Below, piece by piece: positions 1 through 7,199 of a stretch of 55,497 nucleotides of DNA. The notes beneath the pieces are model-generated. The model was not told the DNA's origin. It was given only the letters and a program-made list of their open reading frames with translations, and did no database searches. A program made the translations under genes and the position numbers. How positions within the stretch are numbered: the first letter of the stretch is position 1; every line of letters starts with the position of its first letter. Source of the DNA: PUMD01 sp964599275. Lineage in GTDB: Bacteria > Bacillota > Sulfobacillia > SLMV01. The stretch lies in the NCBI GenBank assembly GCA_964599275.1, contig CAZRFK010000005.1:1-55497 (forward strand), read 5' to 3'.

Positions 1-102
1 TCGCATCCTTTCCCCTCCGTGCTCAGTATGTGGACGAAACCATTCACTCAAACGAAATTTATGTTATTAAAATGATGACACAATGTTACAGTATCACCTT
101 CA

Positions 103-687
103 TTATCTATCTTCCAGTACGGCCAAGTTGAAATATCGCTCCACCCACCACAGTATTTTACCAGCCACCATAAGAACATCAGTGCTTTTTCTAAGAGCCA
201 GTTCCTTACATGCTGCTTTACCTCCAACGGTCAGACTGGCAGCAAGGGCCACAACCAGGGCATCCACAACAGTTTTTGCTGGCACTACATCAGAAACCAC
301 CCGAAAAAATCTCAACACCACTGCTGCAGCGGCGGCGCCGCTTACAGTACCTGCTACATCTCCGACCACATCAGCAAACAAGGTTGATATCTGATCCGCA
401 TTACGGACCAACCTTAGTGCCTGCCGAGCTCCGGTCACTTTACGAGCTGCCATGGCATGGAATGGTGCCTCACTGGCTGATGCCGCGGCTACCCCAAGCA
501 TGTCACCTAAAACACCCAAAGCAACTACTGCAACAATTACTGCAACTCCCCCTAGCAAGCTCAAATGCTGTGTCGCCTGCCTGGAGGGAAGGATGATAAG
601 CAGTGTAAGAATAAAACTCAAGAGTCCAAATCTAATTCCCCTGCGTACGTAGCCACGAGGGTGTCGGGAACTTCGAGGTTGTGTCAA
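103..687 (-). CDS. oapA: OLE-associated membrane protein OapA (CNNM/DUF21-like)
   Basis: This 194-residue integral membrane protein is probably OapA, the partner that holds OLE RNA at the membrane. Seen: a basic N-terminus (Arg-rich, residues 5-19), hydrophobic segments at about 20-38 and 43-69, and two weaker ones at about 111-128 and 140-156. The segment EAPFHAMAARKVTGA and the following NAD-STLFADVVGD stretch resemble the N-terminal half of CorB/CNNM-type magnesium transporters, and Clostridial homologues beside ispA and dxs are often labelled CorB. It starts at a TTG with GGAGTG about seven bases upstream. It is the first protein gene after the structured RNA and follows ispA on the same strand, which is the standard OLE locus order. 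dxs would be expected beyond the left edge but cannot be seen. A stand-alone transporter-like protein is the alternative, but the adjacent RNA argues against it. Confidence 0.82.
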   Translation of the reverse strand: MTQPRSSRHPRGYVRRGIRFGLLSFILTLLIILPSRQATQHLSLLGGVAVIVAVVALGVLGDMLGVAAASASEAPFHAMAARKVTGARQALRLVRNADQISTLFADVVGDVAGTVSGAAAAAVVLRFFRVVSDVVPAKTVVDALVVALAASLTVGGKAACKELALRKSTDVLMVAGKILWWVERYFNLAVLEDR

Positions 688-827
688 TTAAATCACTCCG
701 AACTGTGATTAGGTTTACCAGAAAACTCTTTTAATACAGGGATAAACTCAGGAATTACTGGATTGTCTGTATCGCAGCCGGTACATCTCTACACCGCAAT
801 ATCTTACCAGTTTTTCTCACTATTTAC

Positions 828-856
828 ATTATACAAGACGTTTTTTACGTAAACAA
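828..856 (-). promoter_or_regulatory. Predicted sigma-A promoter for oapA, inside the OLE-oapA spacer
   Basis: On the minus strand, TTGTTT (851-856) and TATAAT (828-833) are separated by exactly 17 bases. The promoter lies after the 3' hairpin of the OLE RNA and before the oapA start. oapA could therefore be transcribed independently of the RNA as well as by read-through. The remaining spacer (688-827) holds only short open frames: a GTG-started frame that stops after about 21 codons, and an unstarted Cys-containing frame that ends just before the oapA ribosome site. Confidence 0.5.
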
Positions 857-917
857 TAAGGCTCGATCTCGTTGTAAGATTCAAATCTGAGATAGAAATT
901 CTGTTAATAATATTGTT

Positions 918-1523
918 GTGGAAAAATGAGCAGAAAAACTGCTCTGGAACGGGGAAGCTTGGCGGGTAAATCCTGTGGCTTAGGTCCAGTAGGATTTCCC
1001 GGTAGAGCATTACCACTTAAGATAACGGTTTCCCTTTCAGCTCTACCTCGGTCCGTCACCGCAACCGAAACTGGATCACCACTCAGCACACACTTCAATC
1101 CCCGCCAAGCCTCACAGTCGGAGTGAACAGCCTAGGAGTTTTCCTCAACGGTTCGCTGGTGCCCTAGTCCTTTTTGCAAGGAAGGTTTCAGTCCAAACAA
1201 AAATCTTGTCTGAACCTCTACCCTCCGTACTCAGGACGGGCTACACTACACACAGTCATCCCGCATGCAGGTTGTCCCCAACCCGTAGCTGCAGCATGTG
1301 AGCTGCGGGGCCACCTGGTTGGGCCTCAGCGCAAGGTAGGGTGTAAGCCTGCATGCCATTGCAGATTCCCCACATTGCTTTCCCCCAGCACCAGCTCCTG
1401 ACTGGGCGTCAGCAGCCAGCACCAAGAGCTTCATCGATATGCCCATCACGGATTTTTAGGCCCGTTTTGAGACACCGCGACACCGACTAGGATACTGCTC
1501 CCCCTCCCAGAGCATTAAACACG
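918..1523 (-). ncRNA. ole: OLE RNA (ornate, large, extremophilic)
   Basis: Stretch without a credible protein gene between ispA and oapA, read here as the roughly 600-nt OLE RNA. Helices visible on the minus strand include a nested set: GCATGCAGG/CCTGCATGC (1349-1357 with 1263-1271), then CCCAACC/GGTTGGG (1317-1323 with 1277-1283), then GCAGC/GCTGC (1302-1306 with 1291-1295). Further 3' are GGTAGAGC/GCTCTACC (1040-1047 with 1001-1008), AAATCC/GGATTT (992-997 with 968-973), and a terminal GAGCAG-TTTTT-CTGCTC hairpin followed by ATTTTT near 920. Known: OLE RNA is about 610 nt and lies upstream of oapA in a folD/xse/ispA operon of anaerobic or extremophilic Bacillota, and works with OapA at the membrane. 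The 5' end is inferred from a promoter at 1530-1558. No covariance model was run, so family assignment rests on synteny, length and evident structure. Confidence 0.85.
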
Positions 1524-1529
1524 AAGAGA

Positions 1530-1558
1530 ACAATACTGATCAATCGGTACCTTAACAA
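1530..1558 (-). promoter_or_regulatory. Predicted promoter for OLE RNA
   Basis: Minus-strand TTGTTA (1553-1558) and TATTGT (1530-1535) with a 17-base spacer. A start about seven bases further on, near 1523, gives a transcript of about 605 nt to the terminal hairpin, which matches the usual OLE length. OLE could also be carried on read-through from the upstream folD-ispA genes. Confidence 0.4.
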
Positions 1559-1626
1559 AATACTATGCTAGACTATTGTGATCAATATCCTAACAGATAC
1601 AAACGAAGATTGTCCAGTTCCAAAAC

Positions 1627-2529
1627 CTATCCATCTCTTTCTACGACAAACTCCAAAAGTTCGACCAGCTCATGAGCATCGTCTCCAAAGCGCGACAGAG
1701 CAGAAATACCTCTATTCAGCGCCTCACGCGCCTTTTTTTTAGATTCGTCGACTCCAAACAGCTGTGGATATGTTGATTTCCCTTCTTTCTCGTCAGAGCC
1801 ACGGTACCTGCCAGTCTTCTCGGGATCCCCGATGACATCTAATATGTCATCAGCTATCTGAAAAGCCAATCCCAGTTCCCTCCCATAAACCTCCAGATAC
1901 TCAAGCTGTTTGTGGTCCGCACCTGCAGCTATAGCTCCCATACGAACCGAAGCCGAAAGCAGAGCTCCGGTTTTCGCAGCATGCATTAACTTCAATTCCT
2001 CAGGTCCAAAATTTTTTTTCTTTATATCTAGAGCCTGGCCCCCAACCATTCCCGACGGACCTGCCGCCTTGCTGAGTTCCTGCACCAACCTGACAGTCCG
2101 TTCAGGACTGTAATCTGCATATCCCAAAACCTCAAAAGCTCTGGTCTGTAAAGCATCACCTGCCAGGACGGCAAGAGATTGACCGAAAACCAGGTGATTG
2201 GTTGGCTTGCCGCGGCGCATGTCGTCATCATCCATGCAGGGCAAGTCATCATGTATCAGAGAATATGTATGAATGAACTCTACCGCACATGCAGCAGCGA
2301 AAGCGGGTTTAAGTTTTCCGCATATCAGACGACTGCTTAATAAAGAGAGCACAGGACGAACTCGTTTTCCTCCACTGAAAACGCTGTACCTCATTGCCTT
2401 GGCTAACCGAGACTCGATTTCATCTTCTGTTGGCAGCCAATTGTGCAGCTGTTCTTCTATGATTGGTTGAAGTTCATCGAAAAAACTTGGTTTTGATATT
2501 TTACTAGCAGAACTCTGCTGCTGTTTCAT
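1627..2529 (-). CDS. ispA: Polyprenyl (farnesyl/geranyl) diphosphate synthase
   Basis: Cytosolic short-chain trans-isoprenyl diphosphate synthase, condensing isopentenyl diphosphate with allylic diphosphates to make farnesyl- or geranylgeranyl-diphosphate for quinones and cell-wall carrier lipids. The 300-residue protein shows GGKRVRP (about 53-59), the first aspartate-rich motif HDDLPCMDDDD (about 93-103) and the second, QIADDILD, in the C-terminal half. Start chosen at the ATG at 2529, preceded by GGTGGG. A longer frame running back to 2586 would overlap xseB and has no better ribosome site. It follows xseB by about 30 bases, as in most Bacillota (xseA-xseB-ispA), and precedes the OLE RNA. 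Exact product chain length cannot be read with confidence. Confidence 0.93.
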   Translation of the reverse strand: MKQQQSSASKISKPSFFDELQPIIEEQLHNWLPTEDEIESRLAKAMRYSVFSGGKRVRPVLSLLSSRLICGKLKPAFAAACAVEFIHTYSLIHDDLPCMDDDDMRRGKPTNHLVFGQSLAVLAGDALQTRAFEVLGYADYSPERTVRLVQELSKAAGPSGMVGGQALDIKKKNFGPEELKLMHAAKTGALLSASVRMGAIAAGADHKQLEYLEVYGRELGLAFQIADDILDVIGDPEKTGRYRGSDEKEGKSTYPQLFGVDESKKKAREALNRGISALSRFGDDAHELVELLEFVVERDG

Positions 2530-2560
2530 GACATCCCACCTTCGAAAATAGAAGCTCAAC

Positions 2561-2836
2561 CTACTGGAGTGATTCAATTTCAACACTTACTCGTTCCATT
2601 ACTTCCTCGTTTAATTCGAGCAATTCTTCTATCTTGCCCTCAGCCCCGTCCAATATTTCCTGACAGTGTTTGACCAGGGCCATTGCTTCTTCAAATAAAG
2701 ACACTGACTCCTCAAGTGATATGTTACCCGAATCTAACGCATTGGCAATTTCCCGTAATCGCTCTAGGGCTTCTTCAAAACTTGGATCGTCTTTTTGATC
2801 CGCTCCATTATTGGAGATCTGTGGTTCCTGCTGCAT
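2561..2836 (-). CDS. xseB: Exodeoxyribonuclease VII small subunit
   Basis: 91-residue small subunit of exonuclease VII, which binds XseA in several copies to form the enzyme that degrades single-stranded DNA into oligonucleotides. Family hallmark visible: SFEEALERLREIANALDSG followed by LSLEE-type helices (here ISLEESVSLFEEAMALVKHC), predicted as an antiparallel helical hairpin. AGGAG lies four bases before the ATG. It sits directly between xseA and ispA on the same strand, the usual order. The N-terminus (about 17 residues) is a polar extension before the conserved domain. Confidence 0.94.
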   Translation of the reverse strand: MQQEPQISNNGADQKDDPSFEEALERLREIANALDSGNISLEESVSLFEEAMALVKHCQEILDGAEGKIEELLELNEEVMERVSVEIESLQ

Positions 2837-2890
2837 GATACTCCTGCCTTCCCACTTGATACAATTTTAACTGGTGATAGTAAAGAAATC

Positions 2891-4117
2891 TTATTTTTCT
2901 GGCTTGATACGGACAACCTCTGCATCCAGCTCACCATTATTAAGTAGTACCTTAATTCCCTGTGAAACCTCCACCTGTCCCACACCGCTAACTATTCTGC
3001 CCTCATTATCGCGAACAATGCTGTAACCACGCTTCAAAACAGTTTGAGGATTCATTGCTTCTAATCTTTCTTTAAGGGATCGGAGTTGATGACTTCTTCG
3101 CTGTAATATATTATCTTGTGATCTGATTAGCTCCTGGCTGTACGAATCCAGAGTTTGTTTACGACCCTGCAGAATATCCTGTGGTCGCTGCAGACTGCGT
3201 CGGCTCATGACCACCTGCAATCGTCTTTTTTTGTCATGTAAAAGGCGACTCAAACGCCTGGACAGCGTTTCCATAACTGCTTCTATCTGGCTGAACAGCT
3301 CTTCACGATCAGGAACCACCAGTTCTGCAGCAGCTGAGGGCGTCGCACCTCGTGCGTCAGCGGCTAATCCACAGAGTGTTACATCGCTTTCATGCCCAAC
3401 ACCTGTAACCACTGGAACATTCGACTCTGATACTGCACGCACAACATCCTCATCATTGAAAGCCTGTAAATCTTCCAGACTTCCTCCCCCTCTGGCAAGA
3501 ATGAGGACCTCAATCTCAGAATCCTTCTGTAATGCATTGAGGCCAGATACCAGCTGTTGTGAGGACGACAGCCCCTGAACAGATGAATGCGCCAACACAA
3601 TGTTACACCCAGATGAACGTCTTCTTACAACCTTGACGATATCTCGGAAAGCAGCTGAGTGGCGTGAAGTCACAACGCCAATTGTCTGAGGGAAGCCAGG
3701 AAGAGAACGTTTCGTCTCTTGTTCAAACAAGCCTTCTTCACGTAGGCGTTCTCGCAGCTGCTGCAAAGATATGTAAAGTGCCCCTACTCCCGAGGGGTTA
3801 ATTTCTCGTACGTAGAGCTGGTACTGTCCATTTCTTTCATAAACATCTATATTCCCAAACGCCACTATATCCATACCGTCCGTCAGATCAAACTGCAGTT
3901 CTTTCGCATGCCTCCGAAACATAACACATCTGAGCGACGATTGAGAATCTTTAAGGGTAAAGTAGCAGTGTCCAGATGATGCACTGCTGTAATTGGAAAC
4001 CTCTCCGGCAACCCACAGTGACCGCAGTTCCGGTGAAGAAAATAAGATGTTCCGTATGTGACTATTCAACTCAGAGACCGTCCATACTTGTTTGTGTTCA
4101 TCTTCACCTAAGGACAC
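2891..4117 (-). CDS. xseA: Exodeoxyribonuclease VII large subunit
   Basis: 408-residue catalytic subunit of exonuclease VII. The N-terminal OB-fold domain (about 10-105; VSELNSHIRNIL, WVAGEVSNYS, GHCYFTLKD) binds single-stranded DNA. The catalytic domain follows, with IGVVTSRHSAAFRDI, LARGGGSLEDLQAFNDE and GVGHESDVTL-ADARGATPSAAAE, all family signatures. A long helical region (about 280-370) should carry the XseB-binding coiled coil. Two GTG codons stand in tandem at 4120 and 4117. GGGGGAG is two bases from the first and five from the second, so the second is preferred. It overlaps nothing and follows folD by about 36 bases. Confidence 0.95.
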   Translation of the reverse strand: MSLGEDEHKQVWTVSELNSHIRNILFSSPELRSLWVAGEVSNYSSASSGHCYFTLKDSQSSLRCVMFRRHAKELQFDLTDGMDIVAFGNIDVYERNGQYQLYVREINPSGVGALYISLQQLRERLREEGLFEQETKRSLPGFPQTIGVVTSRHSAAFRDIVKVVRRRSSGCNIVLAHSSVQGLSSSQQLVSGLNALQKDSEIEVLILARGGGSLEDLQAFNDEDVVRAVSESNVPVVTGVGHESDVTLCGLAADARGATPSAAAELVVPDREELFSQIEAVMETLSRRLSRLLHDKKRRLQVVMSRRSLQRPQDILQGRKQTLDSYSQELIRSQDNILQRRSHQLRSLKERLEAMNPQTVLKRGYSIVRDNEGRIVSGVGQVEVSQGIKVLLNNGELDAEVVRIKPEK

Positions 4118-4153
4118 CACTACTCCCCCTAACCATTTATCTACTGGGACAAA

Positions 4154-5011
4154 TTATGAGCCGACTGTTTGTCTGGATGCCTCTACAGTATTGCTCAGAA
4201 GCATGGCTATGGTCATCGGCCCCACGCCACCGGGCACTGGAGTGATGGCACCAGCTACTTCTTTCACCTCGTCATAAGCAATGTCACCAGCCAGGGAACC
4301 ATCATCAAGTCGGTTGATTCCAACATCAATGACAACCGAACCTTCTTTTACCATGTCAGCGGTAATCAGTCCGGGTACACCTACCGCAGAAACCAAAATA
4401 TCCGCTCGCGAAGTGTGTGCAGAAAGGTCAGCTGTTCTGGAGTGACACAGAGTAACTGTACAGTTCTCATAAAGTAACAGCAGTGCCTGTGGCTTACCAA
4501 CTATGTTACTGCGTCCAACGATAACCGCTTCTTTTCCTTCCAGGTCAACACCTGTAATATCCAGCAGGTGCATGACACCTTTAGGAGTGCAGGGCACCAT
4601 TTCAGGTTGTCCTGCAAGCAGTTTACCCATGCTCACCGGATGAAAGCCATCTACATCTTTTTCGGGATCTAGAGTGTTTATGATTTCTTCATCGTCGATC
4701 TGTTCTGGGGTGGGAAGTTGTACCAGAATTCCATGCACCTCAGGATCTTCGTTCAGTTCTTCAACCTTTTTGACTACCTCTTCGTGTGATGTGTCTTCCG
4801 GTAATCGAATGTCCTGAGACTTGATTCCTGCTTTTTCGCAAGCTCGATGTTTGTTGCGCACATAAACTTGAGAAGCAGGATCTTCTCCCACCAGAACAAC
4901 TGCCAATCCAGGAGTTACTCCATAGTCCTCTTTGAGCTTTTCTACCTCTTCACCGACCTCCGCCCGCAGTTCCTGAGCCGCTTTTTTACCATCTATGATT
5001 TCGGCAGACAT
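4154..5011 (-). CDS. folD: Methylenetetrahydrofolate dehydrogenase/cyclohydrolase FolD
   Basis: 285-residue bifunctional enzyme that converts 5,10-methylene-THF to 10-formyl-THF through methenyl-THF, supplying one-carbon units for purines and, in acetogens, the methyl branch of the Wood-Ljungdahl pathway. Motifs: VGEDPASQVYVRNK (substrate site; the usual Tyr and Lys are present), HGILVQLPTP, DVDGFHP, and the nucleotide-binding GRSNIVGKPQALLL, then TPVPGGVGPMTIAML at the C-terminus. Start at the ATG at 5011, with GGGAGG nine bases upstream. An earlier ATG at 5020 abuts that site and is less likely. It heads the folD-xseA-xseB-ispA run that leads into the OLE RNA. Confidence 0.96.
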   Translation of the reverse strand: MSAEIIDGKKAAQELRAEVGEEVEKLKEDYGVTPGLAVVLVGEDPASQVYVRNKHRACEKAGIKSQDIRLPEDTSHEEVVKKVEELNEDPEVHGILVQLPTPEQIDDEEIINTLDPEKDVDGFHPVSMGKLLAGQPEMVPCTPKGVMHLLDITGVDLEGKEAVIVGRSNIVGKPQALLLLYENCTVTLCHSRTADLSAHTSRADILVSAVGVPGLITADMVKEGSVVIDVGINRLDDGSLAGDIAYDEVKEVAGAITPVPGGVGPMTIAMLLSNTVEASRQTVGS

Positions 5012-5159
5012 TATAACCATCCTCCCTTAAAAGAGGAAGTCCAGGAACATGTGCACCCCAGACTCCCCGTTTAGTGACCATGTCAAGTGATGCCTGATAC
5101 CTCTACACGTGAGTATACAACTTTTACCGTATATTCAAAATAGCTCAACTGGTTTCATG

Positions 5160-7199
5160 TTAATCTGCTGAGTTTTTATCCTTCCAATCCAACGCTCCAA
5201 CCGGGCATGACTCCAGACATTCGCCACAATCTGTACAGTCTGTTGGCAGTGTTTCACCAAATGCCGTATCTATCCTTGTCTGATATCCACGGTTTTTGAA
5301 ACCGAGAAGATATTCGTTGACCACATCGCTGCAGACCTTGATGCATACACCACACTTGATGCATTTGTCGCGATCCATAACAATCTCCGGATGTTCCACA
5401 TTGTAACCTTGGTCTATCTTCTCCCCGTCAAAATGCTCTGGGTCAGCCCCGTAGTCATCTGAATAGTCTCGCAGATCGCAGTCACGCCTGGCAGTACAGC
5501 TGCACTCAAAACATCTCTGTCCTTCTTCCATCATCCGTTCTTCACTGAGGGTAAGGCTGGCTTCTTCAAATGTCTCCTGTCGCTTCTTTATGTCAATCAG
5601 GCGAAGTTTCACCCGTTCGCTGTCAGATGGATCCTGAAGATAAACGAGTTCATCTTCACTCAATGACTGCCAGTGGCCTCGGGACACATTCACCTGCTCG
5701 GACGGTTCATAATCTTGTCCCCGCAGAGAAGATATGACGCTCAGGGCAGTCTTGCGGGCTCCCGCTACAGCTTCCACTACCGTGGCAGGTCCACTTACAC
5801 AGTCACCAGCTGCGAAAATATTGTCTTTTGCCCGGCTGCTGTCTTGTTCCACATCTACGTCTCCCCAGTCATTAGTGGGCAGTCCTTCTGGTGCAATAGT
5901 TTTTTGGCCAATGGCAGCTATCACTGTATCAACTTTAACTTCAAATTCGCTGCCTTCAATCGGAATTGGCCGCTTCCGCCCTGAAGCATCAGGCTCTCCC
6001 AATTCCATTCTGATACACTCTAAAACCAATTTGTCGCCATCACGTCTAAGACTGACTGGTTGAGTCAGAAATTCAAAATTGACTCCCTCTTCTTGGGCCT
6101 CATCAATCTCGATCTGTTCAGCAGGCATCTGCTGTTCAGTACGGCGATAATAACAGTGTACTGTATCATTAGTCAGCCTGATTGAAGACCGGACACAATC
6201 CATAGCAGTGTTCCCACCGCCTACTACAATCGTTTCCCCGGGGTCTTCCATCTGAAAATCCTGGCTGGCCAATTTCTCAAGAAAGTCAATGCCGCCCCAG
6301 GCCAATTCCTCGCCTTCGGTTCGCATGGAGCTTGCTCTCCAGCAACCGACAGTGATGATCACTGCACCATAATCCTCTTTCAGTTGAGCCAGCTGGATAT
6401 CTTCTCCCAGTTCATGATTGCAGTGAATATTTATTCCACCCATTTTTTCAAAGTGGTTCAACTCTTTGGCCAATATACCTTTAGGGAGCCTATATTCTGG
6501 AATTCCATAGCGCAGCATTCCTCCTGGCTCCGCACGCTTTTCATAGATGTCCGAGGAAATACCTTCAAGGCGTAAAAAGTATGCTGCAGACAGACCTGCC
6601 GGACCAGCACCGACAATTGCAACTTTTTCTCCAGTCAGTTCTTCTGTATCCTCTTCATGGTCTTCAAAGTGGAGATCCGCAGCCAATCTCTTGAAATCAT
6701 TAATGGCTACTGGCTCATCCTGGACATTTCGTCTGCAATCATCTTCACAGAATCGGGGGCATACTCGCCCTATGCTCAGCGGCAAAGGCACTCGCTTCTT
6801 GATAATTCTCAAGGCTTCTTTAAAGTTGCCGTCCCTACCGGCCCTGACATATTCCTCTACCTCGGCATGGGCAGGACAGGCCAGTGTGCACGGTGCTTCA
6901 CAATCTCCGCTGTGTTCGGACAGCAGCAGATCCAGGGCAGTTTTTCTCATGTCCAGTACTTCGGAACTGGAACTGTCAATGTTCATTCCGTCCTGTACCT
7001 TACTGGAACAAGAAGGCATCCAATGACCCGATTCTGCATCCTGTACTATACAAACAAAGCAGGAAGTATTCTTACTTACTCTGTCTTCATAACAGAGGGT
7101 GGGAATATGTACTCCGTTTTCCCGAGCTACTTCCAATATGGTCTGGCCTTCCTCAGCTGTGAATGATTGACCATCTATTTTTATCTGTATTTGAGACAT
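5160..7199 (-). CDS. Fe-S flavoprotein, GltD/NfnB-like subunit with NuoG-type N-terminus (Stn-type complex)
   Basis: 679-residue multi-domain electron-transfer subunit. Order: NuoG-like [2Fe-2S] ferredoxin domain (about 1-78; Cys pattern C-x10-C-x2-C-x13-C), a GltD-type [4Fe-4S] helical domain (CEAPCTLACP and RVCPRFCEDDCRR, about 99-160), two Rossmann folds for FAD and NAD(P)H (VAIVGAGPAGLSAAYFL; IVVGGGNTAMDCVR; AAGDCVSGPATVVEA), and a C-terminal ferredoxin domain with CIKCGVCIKVC and CTDCGECLESCP. This layout matches the NfnB-like subunit of the Sporomusa-type Nfn (Stn) bifurcating transhydrogenase and related SfrB/GltD proteins. It starts directly after the NuoF-like gene, with GGAGGGA before the ATG. 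Inferred role: NADP(H)/ferredoxin/NAD(H) coupling. A non-bifurcating NAD(P)H:acceptor oxidoreductase is the alternative. Confidence 0.8.
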   Translation of the reverse strand: MSQIQIKIDGQSFTAEEGQTILEVARENGVHIPTLCYEDRVSKNTSCFVCIVQDAESGHWMPSCSSKVQDGMNIDSSSSEVLDMRKTALDLLLSEHSGDCEAPCTLACPAHAEVEEYVRAGRDGNFKEALRIIKKRVPLPLSIGRVCPRFCEDDCRRNVQDEPVAINDFKRLAADLHFEDHEEDTEELTGEKVAIVGAGPAGLSAAYFLRLEGISSDIYEKRAEPGGMLRYGIPEYRLPKGILAKELNHFEKMGGINIHCNHELGEDIQLAQLKEDYGAVIITVGCWRASSMRTEGEELAWGGIDFLEKLASQDFQMEDPGETIVVGGGNTAMDCVRSSIRLTNDTVHCYYRRTEQQMPAEQIEIDEAQEEGVNFEFLTQPVSLRRDGDKLVLECIRMELGEPDASGRKRPIPIEGSEFEVKVDTVIAAIGQKTIAPEGLPTNDWGDVDVEQDSSRAKDNIFAAGDCVSGPATVVEAVAGARKTALSVISSLRGQDYEPSEQVNVSRGHWQSLSEDELVYLQDPSDSERVKLRLIDIKKRQETFEEASLTLSEERMMEEGQRCFECSCTARRDCDLRDYSDDYGADPEHFDGEKIDQGYNVEHPEIVMDRDKCIKCGVCIKVCSDVVNEYLLGFKNRGYQTRIDTAFGETLPTDCTDCGECLESCPVGALDWKDKNSAD

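Noticed and set aside
83..652. Plus-strand frames antisense to oapA
   Set aside because: Shadow frames of a real minus-strand gene; no ribosome sites or recognisable domains.
926..1449. Several open frames of 60-75 codons on both strands within the OLE region
   Set aside because: They have no ribosome sites, odd composition, and lie inside a strongly self-paired RNA.
5021..5159. Promoter-like TTGAAT/TATACT upstream of folD
   Set aside because: Spacing is only 15 bases and both boxes are imperfect.
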